56,834 nucleotides of DNA. Source: Clostridiales bacterium. Lineage in GTDB: Bacteria > Bacillota > Clostridia > Lachnospirales > Lachnospiraceae. Shown here piece by piece: positions 43,835 through 51,623 of this stretch (the first letter of the stretch is position 1; every line of letters starts with the position of its first letter). The stretch lies in the NCBI GenBank assembly GCA_018376135.1, contig JAHABX010000023.1:1-56834 (forward strand). The letters run 5' to 3'. The notes beneath the pieces are model-generated. The model was not told the DNA's origin. It made no database searches and was given only the letters and a program-made list of their open reading frames with translations. Both the position numbers and the translations under genes were made by a program.

Positions 43835-45739
43835 ATGCACATTCTTCATCTTAAATCTCACAGATGGATTCCCGGACTGATCGCCGGTCTGGGGATCCTG
43901 ATCTTTCTGTTTTTCCACTCACCGATCATTTCCCATTCCTTTGGCGAGCTTGCCATGGAGCTGTTTCGGCACGAGCTGTCCGAAAATACCCTGAACCTGC
44001 ACTATACGCTGGCTGACCCTGACGCTTGTGGATTGAAGGAGTCATCCAGCCCAACCTTCGGTACCCTGGATCATTCCAGCCTGGACAAAGAACTGGATTA
44101 TTTGAAGAAATATCAGAAAAAGCTGCAGGCTCTTCCTGCACATGGTCTGAATCAGGAGGAACAGCTTACTGCCGATATTCTGGACTGGTGGCTGACCGGG
44201 CAGATTCATTCCGAAGAATATTATTACTATCAGGAGCCTCTGGGACCCACTCTGGGAATCCAGGCGCAGCTCCCCGTACTTCTGGCAGAATTTCCCTTCC
44301 GGGATCAGGCGGATGTGGATACTTATCTGAAGCTCATTACCACCCTTCCCGATTATTTTCAGCAGATTGCAGAGTTTGAAGAAGAAAAGTCCCGGCTTGG
44401 TCTGTTTATGAATGACGAGATCCTGGACCGGATCCTGAATCAGTGTCAGTCTCTTTTCTCCATAACCGGGTCTCATTTTCTGGTCACGACCTTTCAGGAA
44501 CGGCTGGACAGCTGTGATTTTCTAAGCTCCGACCAGAAAATCGCCTATGAGGCACACAATCATCGTATCCTTCAAAATTATTTTGCTCCGGCATACCAAT
44601 CACTCAGTGAATCCATTGGCAGACTCCGGGGAACCGGCAAAAATCCCAATGGTCTTTACCATACTCCGGACGGCATCTCCTACTATGAGTCTCTCCTCAA
44701 ATACTCTATTGGGACAGACCTGAGTATGGCTAAGATCCACCAGCTTCTGGAGGAACAGATGGAAAGTGACTATGAGACGATCCTCTATGCCATCCATCAG
44801 GGCATGGATCTTCTTGCTGTCAGTCAGGATACTCCTTCTATCGAGCAGCCTGCCGACATTCTGAAAGATCTGCAGGGACAGATCCAGGCAGATTTCCCCA
44901 GAGCACGTGCTATCTCCTGGCAGGTAAAAAAGGTGCCTGCCTCTCTGGCAGATCATCTAAGCCCCGCCTTTTATATGACTCCTGCCATCGATGCAGAGGA
45001 GCAGAACACCATCTACATAAATCCGTCCTATGAGCCCGACCGGACGGAGCTGATCACCACCCTTGCCCATGAAGGCTACCCCGGACACCTGTATCAGAAT
45101 TCCTTTGAAAAAACAATCCACCCGGTACGGAACCTGATCTATATCGGGGGATATACCGAAGGCTGGGGACTCTACAGCGAGTTCTATGCCTATGATTTTC
45201 TGGGACTCTCCGACACCGAAGCGGATTTTCTGCGCGCCCTGTCTTCTCTGAATTATGCCATCTGTGCCAGCCTGGATCTGTCTATCCACGGAGAAGGCTG
45301 GACGGAAGAAGACTGCATCCAGTATCTGTCTGCTTTTGGTATCACTGACCGGACACAGATCCACGAGCTCTATCTGAATATTCTGGAAGAGCCATCCAAC
45401 TACCTGAAATATTACCTTGGCTACCTGGAGATCTGCAGACTAAAAGAGAGTGCTCTCGCACTCTCTCCTGATCTGTCACTTTATGATTTTCACAAATGGT
45501 TTCTGGAATCCGGTCCCGCACCGTTCCCGATTCTGAAAAAACGGCTACAGCTCCTTGAAGTATCCTCTCAGCTTCTCCAGAGCACGGACCAGAATATCCA
45601 TCTCCTCGCCCTCGAACCCTTCCATAACCGTCCGGACCATCTTCTGATGGAAGCCCATATGTCTCTCATAGGCTGCAACTCCCTTTTCCGTCAGGGAAAG
45701 AAGCACGACCCTCTTATCCTCCGCACTGCGGACACGTGA
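43835..45739 (+). CDS. DUF885 family putative metallopeptidase, membrane-anchored
   Basis: 634 residues. An N-terminal helix (about 10-27, IPGLIAGLGILIFLFF) anchors it, with the rest outside. The DUF885 metal motif is TTLAHEGYPGHLYQ (HExxPGH, near 415-425) with YTEGWGLYSE downstream, the usual Glu ligand. The family is thought to be peptidases, with substrate unknown. GGAGG is ten bases before the ATG. The homologous part ends near FPILKKRLQ (about 45550); the last 64 codons run antisense through the convergent marR gene and look unlike the family. A stop codon appears to have been lost at the 3' end. Confidence 0.8.
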   Translation: MHILHLKSHRWIPGLIAGLGILIFLFFHSPIISHSFGELAMELFRHELSENTLNLHYTLADPDACGLKESSSPTFGTLDHSSLDKELDYLKKYQKKLQALPAHGLNQEEQLTADILDWWLTGQIHSEEYYYYQEPLGPTLGIQAQLPVLLAEFPFRDQADVDTYLKLITTLPDYFQQIAEFEEEKSRLGLFMNDEILDRILNQCQSLFSITGSHFLVTTFQERLDSCDFLSSDQKIAYEAHNHRILQNYFAPAYQSLSESIGRLRGTGKNPNGLYHTPDGISYYESLLKYSIGTDLSMAKIHQLLEEQMESDYETILYAIHQGMDLLAVSQDTPSIEQPADILKDLQGQIQADFPRARAISWQVKKVPASLADHLSPAFYMTPAIDAEEQNTIYINPSYEPDRTELITTLAHEGYPGHLYQNSFEKTIHPVRNLIYIGGYTEGWGLYSEFYAYDFLGLSDTEADFLRALSSLNYAICASLDLSIHGEGWTEEDCIQYLSAFGITDRTQIHELYLNILEEPSNYLKYYLGYLEICRLKESALALSPDLSLYDFHKWFLESGPAPFPILKKRLQLLEVSSQLLQSTDQNIHLLALEPFHNRPDHLLMEAHMSLIGCNSLFRQGKKHDPLILRTADT

Positions 45740-45979
45740 TACATAACCCTTTTTCACCAGATTGTTGATGGCAGTGGTCAGTGTTCCCACGGTCACTGTC
45801 ATCTTCTTCGCAACGGTAGACATGTTCTTCGGTTCCCGGATGCCGATTGCTTCAATGATATGCATATCATTGATGGAGATCTCTTTAAACGGTCCTGATA
45901 TCAATGCCTTATGCTCCACATCCAGAATCTCGTTAAAAAGCATGACCAGTAAATTGTTAAAGAGCTCTTCCTGCTTCAC
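45545..45979 (-). CDS. MarR family transcriptional regulator
   Basis: About 144 residues. The winged-helix core is clear: ISINDMHIIEAIGIREPKNM, MSTVAKKMTVTVGTLTTAIN (recognition helix), LVKKGYVSRVRSAEDKRVVL (wing) and LTEKGVAAYERHMGFHQKM. It resembles FabT-like repressors of fatty-acid synthesis in the wing region, but no fab genes are nearby, so the target is unknown. The start is the GTG at 45979 because GGAGG lies seven bases upstream; a longer frame overlaps that site. Its 3' half overlaps the DUF885 gene on the other strand. Confidence 0.9.
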   Translation of the reverse strand: MKQEELFNNLLVMLFNEILDVEHKALISGPFKEISINDMHIIEAIGIREPKNMSTVAKKMTVTVGTLTTAINNLVKKGYVSRVRSAEDKRVVLLSLTEKGVAAYERHMGFHQKMVRTVMEGFEGEEMDILVRALEKLRGYFKEL

Positions 45980-46012
45980 ATCCCCACCTCCGTACAAATC
46001 TTATCTGCGTAC

Positions 46013-46041
46013 AGTATAACACAAGTACGGCGGGTTCGCAA
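46013..46041 (-). promoter_or_regulatory. Promoter of the marR gene with a GTAC palindrome
   Basis: On the minus strand TTGCGA (46041-46036), a 17-base spacer and an extended -10, TGTTATACT (hexamer 46018-46013). The inverted pair CGTAC (46008-46012) / GTACG (46025-46029) brackets the -10 and could be a self-repression site. Confidence 0.55.
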
Positions 46042-46052
46042 TGTTGGGGTTT

Positions 46053-47438
46053 TTACTCCGCGTCTTTATATCCAAACATCCAGGTCAGCACAAACGCAAC
46101 TCCTGCAGATATCAGGAACATGATAATGTAATTGATCGGGTCATTCAGGCAGAGCAGCAGACCAAAGATTCCGGTTACACCCGTTCCGGTCGCACCAAGT
46201 CCCACGATGGAAGCATACAGAGCACCGCATGCGCCTCCTACTGCACCACAGATAAATGGCTTGAAGAATCTCAAGTTTACACCGAAGATTGCCGGCTCTG
46301 TAATTCCCATAAAGCAGGACATTGCGGATGGCACTGCCATGGATTTGGTTTTCTGATTCCTGGTTTTCAATGCAACTGCCAGCGTTGCCGCACCCTGTGC
46401 AATATTTGCTGCAGATGCAAGCGGGAGCCAGTAAGTCAGTCCATAAAGTCCTAACTGTCCTACATCAATTACCGTGTACATATGATGAACACCTGCTACA
46501 ACCGTTGCAGAATACAGACCTCCCATGATAAAGCTTCCAATTCCGAAAGGAAGCATGATCAGCTGCTGTACGCCTCCCAGAATCCCGTTCTCGATCGTCA
46601 CGAATACCGGTCCAATGATGGAGTAGGTCAGATAACCGGTCACAAATACACTGACCAGCGGAGTAACGAACAGGTCGAACATAGGCGGTACGATCTTATG
46701 CAGCTTCTTTTCGATCATGCACATAACAAATACTGCGATAATTACCGGAATTACATGTCCCTGATAGCCTACCAGATCAATCTCATACAAGCCAAACCAG
46801 ACACTCTGTGTCTTCTGCACACCCTGACTTGCTACCGTCCATGCGTTCTGCAGATCCGGATGGATCATCAGCATACCGATAACCGCTCCCAGATAGGGGT
46901 TCCCGCCAAAGGTCTTTGCAGCGCTGTAAGCAATCAGGATCGGCAGGAATACATATGCCGTATTTGCAAACAGATTGGCAAATACAAAGATAGAACCGGA
47001 AGTATCAATGTTCAGAAATCCGTTGTTGACCATGAAGTTCAGCGCCTCCATGATACCCATCAGGAAACCGCTTGCTACGATTGCCGGAATGATCGGCACA
47101 AAGATATCTCCCAATGTCTTGATTGCTTTCTTGTAAAATGGCTGCTTTGCCGCTGCCGCTGCCTTCACATCCTCTTTGCTGCCTGCGGATAATCCGGATA
47201 CAGCCAGAAACTCATCATACACCTTGTTCACCGTTCCGGTTCCAAGAACGATCTGAAGCTGTCCTGCTGCACTGAACACACCCTTTACACCGTCAACATC
47301 CTCCACTGCCTTTGCATCACATTTTGCATCATCTGCCAGTACCAGACGAAGTCTTGTGGCACAGTGTGCTGCCGATACCAGATTCTCTTTTCCGCCTACT
47401 TTTTCGTAGATCTCACTTGCTGTTTTTCTGTAATCCAT
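46053..47438 (-). CDS. PTS sucrose-type transporter subunit IIBC
   Basis: 461 residues. The N-terminal IIB domain has the phosphocysteine motif SAAHCATRLRLVL (about 22-34), and the C-terminal IIC domain has ten or so membrane helices with the conserved GITEPAIFGVNL loop. It imports and phosphorylates sucrose or a related glucoside. No IIA domain is fused, so a separate IIA (often the glucose type) must supply phosphate. It is the second gene of the scr operon, after the GH32 hydrolase, with AGGAGAGAG before the ATG. Sucrose is the likely substrate from the GH32 neighbour. Confidence 0.9.
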   Translation of the reverse strand: MDYRKTASEIYEKVGGKENLVSAAHCATRLRLVLADDAKCDAKAVEDVDGVKGVFSAAGQLQIVLGTGTVNKVYDEFLAVSGLSAGSKEDVKAAAAAKQPFYKKAIKTLGDIFVPIIPAIVASGFLMGIMEALNFMVNNGFLNIDTSGSIFVFANLFANTAYVFLPILIAYSAAKTFGGNPYLGAVIGMLMIHPDLQNAWTVASQGVQKTQSVWFGLYEIDLVGYQGHVIPVIIAVFVMCMIEKKLHKIVPPMFDLFVTPLVSVFVTGYLTYSIIGPVFVTIENGILGGVQQLIMLPFGIGSFIMGGLYSATVVAGVHHMYTVIDVGQLGLYGLTYWLPLASAANIAQGAATLAVALKTRNQKTKSMAVPSAMSCFMGITEPAIFGVNLRFFKPFICGAVGGACGALYASIVGLGATGTGVTGIFGLLLCLNDPINYIIMFLISAGVAFVLTWMFGYKDAE

Positions 47439-47452
47439 AACTCTCTCCTTTT

Positions 47453-48871
47453 TTATTTGTGGCTGCGGTACATTCCGCTGCCGGTTTCCATGGTTATCTC
47501 AACGGTATACTGTCCCTGCTTTGGATAGAAACGGGTCGAGAACACGTCCCTGCCTCCGTTTATAAATACCTCCACACAGGATGCATCTACCAAAACCTTC
47601 ACATCCTCAAGCTTCTCCACCTCTCTGCCGCGGATCGTTCGTCCTGCACCGAGGCTCTTATCTGTAAATTCCATCCAGAAGATCTTCTCCTCGCCATCAT
47701 AGCGCAGCTCCAGCCCCTCTGCCAGGACAATCCTCATGCTGCTTCCCGGATGATTCAGTTCTATCTCACAGCAGGAATCCAGCTCTCCACGGAATTCTCC
47801 CCGGAACTCCGTCTCCCAATTCCACCAGTCTGCCAGCTCTCTCACCGGATTCTGGCACACAATACCATCCCTGACAGACAGCTCCCTTGGGAAGGTCAGC
47901 ACATGCTGCCATCCATGCTCTATGGTCCGGTTCGTATAATACTCATCCACATCCGGCATTCCCATCCAGCCAATCAGCACCCTTCTGCCATCCTCTGTCA
48001 GAAAGCTCTGGGGTGCATAAAAATCAAATCCCGCATCCAGCTCCCGGAAATTCTCAGGCACCGTGCATGTGCGGAAATCGCCTTCCAGGATACAGGTTCC
48101 ACTCTGATATACATTGGCATACAGAAGCCCTTTCTGCTCCAGTCCCTGTGGTGAAATGGAAAGCACCGTATGTCCGTCCAGCTCGTACAGATCCGGACAC
48201 TCCCACATAAATCCAAAAGGCTCCTTCATCTCCAGACGATGAATGTATTTCCAGTTTTTCCTGTCCGAAGAGGAAAATACAAGAACCACACCCTTGTCCT
48301 CCTTCGTTCTGGCTCCCTGTACCATATAGTACATCCCGTCCTGCTTCCATACCTTGGGATCCCGTACATGGTTGGTCAGATCCTCCGGATAATCCTCATT
48401 TTTCATGAGCAGCTCCTTGTATTCCATCTGCTGACCGTCTCTGCTGACCGCAAGCACCGTATTGGATTCTCTCCCCGTGCTCACATAGTCATAATCTCCA
48501 AGAAGCTTCACATTTCCTGTATAGTACAGGTACATGCCGTCCTCCTCTATAAGAGCTGATCCTGAATAAACACCATGACAGTCATAAGGCTGATCCGGTG
48601 ACAGGAACACTCCCTCGTCCTTCCAGTGAAGCAGATCCGTGCTGGTGGAATGCGCCCAGAACTTCAGCCCCCCCTCTACCTGGAATGGAGCAAACTGATA
48701 AAATGCATGATAGACTCCCTGATACTGGCACAATCCGTTGGGATCATTCAGCCAGCCAAAGGGCGGCGCCACATGCAGACAAGGGCGCCAGCGCAGGGCT
48801 TCCTCTGTCTCCCTTTTCTGCTCTGCCCTTTCCATGAGCAGCAATTCGTAAGTTCGATGTAATGCGTTCAT
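47453..48871 (-). CDS. Sucrose-6-phosphate hydrolase (GH32)
   Basis: 472 residues. Glycoside hydrolase family 32 motifs are in order: nucleophile in HVAPPFGWLNDPNGLCQYQG, the RDP motif NHVRDPKVWKQD, and the acid/base Glu in FMWECPDLYELDG. The C-terminal sandwich is present. Cytoplasmic, no signal peptide. It splits sucrose-6-phosphate into glucose-6-phosphate and fructose. GGAGAAGG precedes the ATG. It lies between scrR and the EIIBC gene, and an operator sits just upstream. Confidence 0.94.
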   Translation of the reverse strand: MNALHRTYELLLMERAEQKRETEEALRWRPCLHVAPPFGWLNDPNGLCQYQGVYHAFYQFAPFQVEGGLKFWAHSTSTDLLHWKDEGVFLSPDQPYDCHGVYSGSALIEEDGMYLYYTGNVKLLGDYDYVSTGRESNTVLAVSRDGQQMEYKELLMKNEDYPEDLTNHVRDPKVWKQDGMYYMVQGARTKEDKGVVLVFSSSDRKNWKYIHRLEMKEPFGFMWECPDLYELDGHTVLSISPQGLEQKGLLYANVYQSGTCILEGDFRTCTVPENFRELDAGFDFYAPQSFLTEDGRRVLIGWMGMPDVDEYYTNRTIEHGWQHVLTFPRELSVRDGIVCQNPVRELADWWNWETEFRGEFRGELDSCCEIELNHPGSSMRIVLAEGLELRYDGEEKIFWMEFTDKSLGAGRTIRGREVEKLEDVKVLVDASCVEVFINGGRDVFSTRFYPKQGQYTVEITMETGSGMYRSHK

Positions 48872-48889
48872 AACCTTCTCCTTTTATTT

Positions 48890-48905
48890 GTGAATACGTA
48901 TTCTT
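48890..48905 (-). promoter_or_regulatory. Operator before the sucrose operon
   Basis: GTGAATACGTATTCTT matches 14 of 16 bases of the perfect palindrome upstream of scrR, and lies 19-34 bases upstream of the hydrolase start codon. Likely bound by the adjacent LacI-type regulator. Confidence 0.8.
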
Positions 48906-48920
48906 ATGACTTCATATAAA

Positions 48921-48941
48921 AGAACAACATATTGTTGTTCT
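48921..48941 (-). terminator. Hairpin between scrR and the sucrose operon
   Basis: A perfect 9-bp palindrome with an ATA loop (48921-48929 with 48933-48941) is followed on the minus strand by TTTATAT. It may stop or weaken read-through from the regulator gene. Confidence 0.6.
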
Positions 48942-48945
48942 CCTA

Positions 48946-49935
48946 TTATTCCCGCTCCCTGGCTGAACTGCCTCTTCTCATCAGCTTTGCCTTCAGAGGA
49001 CGATTTTCTATTTTCTGCTCCTCCGGATGATCGATCCGGTACAGAAGACGCTGTACCGCCATAGCTGCCATCTCTTCATTGGGCTGAGATACACTGGACA
49101 GCTTTGGATACAGATACTCGCACATATAGGTGTTATCAAATCCTACCACACCCGCCTGCTCCGGAATATGAATGCCTAGCTGCTGCAGGATCCCCATCAT
49201 CTGGATTGCCCGTCTGTCATTGTAAGCAAAGATTCCGGTCCTTCCGGCTGTCTTCCGGAAATACTCTTCCATATATGCCCTCACCTCATGACTGTCCTTC
49301 GTACGAAGAATGGAAAGGTGCCGGCGAAAATCTGTTCTCTCTTTTGCCAGCGCATCCACAAATCCCTGATACTTGATGTCCTCTGTATTCCCGAAGAAAA
49401 GAAACTCATCAAAGCCTTCCTCGCAGAGATGTCTTCCCACCTGTGCACCGGCATCATCATGCGCCACATAGACCGAATCCATACCGGATGCATTTCTGGT
49501 AAGCACTACGGTCGGCATATCCAGATGCCGGATCATGGTCCGCCACTGGGGAGAATCCTCATCTACCGGAACCGCGATCAATCCGTCTACCCGGTAGCGC
49601 TGTACAACCTCCAGACACTCCTTCTCCTTTTCCATATCATAATTGGAATTAAACAGGATCAGGCTGTATCCTTCCTTCTTCGCCTCCTGCTCCAGATATT
49701 TGACCAGATCTGCAAAAAACGGATTGGAAATATCTGTAAGAACCACTCCGATCAGATGCGTCCTGCTTCCTACCAGACTCTGTGCCATAACATTGGGCTG
49801 AAATCCATGCTCTCTGGCACATGCCAGAACCCGTTCTCTGATATCCGGATTCACTGCTTTATTCCCGTTCAGTACCCGGGAGACTGTGGGCTGTGAGACA
49901 CCCGTCAGTCTTGCTATTTCTGTCATCGTAATCAT
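48946..49935 (-). CDS. scrR: LacI family repressor of the sucrose locus
   Basis: 329 residues. The helix-turn-helix is TMTEIARLTGVSQPTVSRVL, followed by the hinge and a periplasmic-binding-like sensor domain (IGVVLTDISNPFFADLVKYL; VDGLIAVPVDEDSPQ; VVGFDNTYMCEYLYPKLSSV). It probably represses itself and the GH32/PTS genes through GTGAATACGTATTCAC-type sites and is relieved by a sugar or phosphate of sucrose. GGAGG precedes the ATG. The symbol is by locus context. Confidence 0.9.
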   Translation of the reverse strand: MITMTEIARLTGVSQPTVSRVLNGNKAVNPDIRERVLACAREHGFQPNVMAQSLVGSRTHLIGVVLTDISNPFFADLVKYLEQEAKKEGYSLILFNSNYDMEKEKECLEVVQRYRVDGLIAVPVDEDSPQWRTMIRHLDMPTVVLTRNASGMDSVYVAHDDAGAQVGRHLCEEGFDEFLFFGNTEDIKYQGFVDALAKERTDFRRHLSILRTKDSHEVRAYMEEYFRKTAGRTGIFAYNDRRAIQMMGILQQLGIHIPEQAGVVGFDNTYMCEYLYPKLSSVSQPNEEMAAMAVQRLLYRIDHPEEQKIENRPLKAKLMRRGSSARERE

Positions 49936-49950
49936 GTGATCCTCCGGCTT

Positions 49951-49966
49951 GTGAATACGTATTCAC
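49951..49966 (-). promoter_or_regulatory. Operator of scrR, perfect palindrome
   Basis: GTGAATACGTATTCAC, a perfect 16-base palindrome, lies 12-27 bases downstream of the scrR -10, over the start of the transcript. This is the classic roadblock position for a LacI-type repressor. Confidence 0.85.
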
Positions 49967-49977
49967 ATCTTTTCTTT

Positions 49978-50006
49978 ATACTACCATGCAGATACATCCG
50001 CGTCAA
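49978..50006 (-). promoter_or_regulatory. Promoter of scrR
   Basis: On the minus strand TTGACG (50006-50001), a 17-base spacer and TAGTAT (49983-49978). From here to 50109 no further motif was recognised. Confidence 0.65.
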
Positions 50007-50109
50007 TTGGTACAAGATGCTAATATTGCATGGCTGAATTTGTGCATATCGCCAGATTCCCTGCCGACACGCACTTTCGGAATATGTATCCTTTGTATAC
50101 AAATTTTGT

Positions 50110-50192
50110 TTCCCTCATTTTTTTGTAGTTAAGTGCTGATTATTCCCTCATTTTTTTGTTGTCAAGCGTAGATTATTCCCTCATTTTTTTGT
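50110..50192. repeat. Three 33-bp-spaced repeats upstream of the AAA/OLD gene pair
   Basis: TTCCCTCATTTTTTTGT occurs exactly at 50110, 50143 and 50176. The 33-bp spacing is close to three helical turns, so copies face the same side of the DNA. The intervening 16 bases (AGTTAAGTGCTGATTA and TGTCAAGCGTAGATTA) are also related. The third copy ends seven bases before the -35. They look like binding sites for a repeated regulator. Too few and too short in spacer for a CRISPR. Confidence 0.8.
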
Positions 50193-50199
50193 AATAGAA

Positions 50200-50228
50200 T
50201 TGTTTTTTTATAAATTATAGCATATACT
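50200..50228 (+). promoter_or_regulatory. Promoter of the AAA/DUF4143-OLD pair
   Basis: TTGTTT (50200-50205), a 17-base spacer and TATACT (50223-50228), 36 bases before the start codon. Surrounding DNA is very A/T-rich. Confidence 0.6.
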
Positions 50229-50264
50229 ATAGATAAATACTGCGACTGTTCAGGAGGTGGCTTT

Positions 50265-51623
50265 ATGCTTTATTTAAAAAGAAAAATTGATATCTTTCTA
50301 TCAGAATGGAAGACAGATCCAGACAGAAAGCCATTAATTGTAAAGGGTCCAAGGCAGGTAGGAAAAACGGAATCTATAAAACGCTTTGCAGAAAATAATT
50401 ATAAATATATTATCTCCATCAACTTCGTGGAAGAGCCTAAGTATAAGAAAATTCTGGAAGACAGCTACAAGCCCGATGATATTATTAAAAATATTTCCCG
50501 CATTGACCCCTCCAAACAATTTGAAGCAAATGAAACGCTGATTTTCTTTGATGAACTTCAGGAATTTCCTGAAATTGCAACTTCTTTGAAATTTTTTCAT
50601 ATGGATGGTCGGTTTGACATTATCTGCAGTGGCTCTATGCTTGGTATTAACTATCAGAGAATTGAGAGCAACAGCGTCGGCTATAAGACAGATTACGAGA
50701 TGTTTTCACTTGATTTTGAAGAATTTTTATGGGCAAAGGGTTATAGCGATGACCTTATGAATGACATGCTGACACATATGCTGACACTGACTCCATTTAA
50801 TGAACTGGAATTATCCGTCTACAACGCTCTTTTTCTTGATTACTGTCTTCTTGGAGGCATGCCCGCAGTCGTAAGAGACTATATCGTCAAAGGAACTTTT
50901 GAAGGCTCTCTTGTTACCCAACGACAGCTAATTGCGGATTATAAAGAGGATATTCGAAAATACGCTGATGGCATGGATCAGACACGTATCCTGAATATCT
51001 TCAATCAGATTCCTCCACAGCTGGCAAAGGATAACAAAAAATTTCAGATCTCAAAGGTTTCCTCCGGAGCACGCTTCAAAGATTACCGGGGTTGTATTGA
51101 ATGGCTGAAAGATACAGGAATTGTCAACCTGTGCTATTGCCTGAATTTTCCTGAGCTTCCTCTCCGCGGAAACTATGATCATACAAAATATAAAATCTAC
51201 TTTGCAGACAGCGGACTTCTGGTTGCCATGCTGGATGAAGAAGCACAGGACGACCTGCGGACAAACAAAAACCTTGGTGTATACAAAGGTGCACTCTATG
51301 AAAATATGGTCGGCGAAGCACTTGTTAAAAGCGGCTATGACCTGTACTACTACAAAAGGGACGATTCTACTTTAGAACAGGACTTCTTCGTGAGAACTGC
51401 CTCTGAGCTGATTCCTGTAGAAGTAAAAGCCACCAATGGAAAAGCAAAATCCCTGAAAACATTAATCGGAAGCGAACATTATCCTGACATTCATTATGGT
51501 ATCAAATTTACCGGAAGTAATATCGGTTTTGGCGATGATATCTACACCTTTCCATACTTCTGCACCTTTCTTTTAAAACGATATTTAAAACAAAAATACG
51601 TTCATACAGGAGAAAAACTATGA
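50265..51623 (+). CDS. AAA_14/DUF4143 family ATPase with PD-(D/E)XK-like C-terminal domain
   Basis: 452 residues. The N-terminus is an AAA ATPase: Walker A IVKGPRQVGKTESIKRF (about 25-41), Walker B LIFFDELQEFPE and sensor IICSGSMLGI. The DUF4143 C-terminus has IYFADSGLLVAML, GALYENMVGEALV and EQDFFV...IPVEVKA, the Asp/Glu-x-Lys pattern of a nuclease-like fold. AGGAGG is seven bases before the ATG. It overlaps the downstream OLD-family gene (ATGA), so the two are translated together. Its DNA looks more A/T-rich than that of its neighbours, which suggests separate acquisition. The function of this family is not established. Confidence 0.9.
   Translation: MLYLKRKIDIFLSEWKTDPDRKPLIVKGPRQVGKTESIKRFAENNYKYIISINFVEEPKYKKILEDSYKPDDIIKNISRIDPSKQFEANETLIFFDELQEFPEIATSLKFFHMDGRFDIICSGSMLGINYQRIESNSVGYKTDYEMFSLDFEEFLWAKGYSDDLMNDMLTHMLTLTPFNELELSVYNALFLDYCLLGGMPAVVRDYIVKGTFEGSLVTQRQLIADYKEDIRKYADGMDQTRILNIFNQIPPQLAKDNKKFQISKVSSGARFKDYRGCIEWLKDTGIVNLCYCLNFPELPLRGNYDHTKYKIYFADSGLLVAMLDEEAQDDLRTNKNLGVYKGALYENMVGEALVKSGYDLYYYKRDDSTLEQDFFVRTASELIPVEVKATNGKAKSLKTLIGSEHYPDIHYGIKFTGSNIGFGDDIYTFPYFCTFLLKRYLKQKYVHTGEKL

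Noticed and set aside
50110..50192. Repeats with 16-base spacers considered as a small CRISPR array
   Set aside because: Only three copies, spacers of 16 bases that resemble each other, poly-T repeat, no cas genes.
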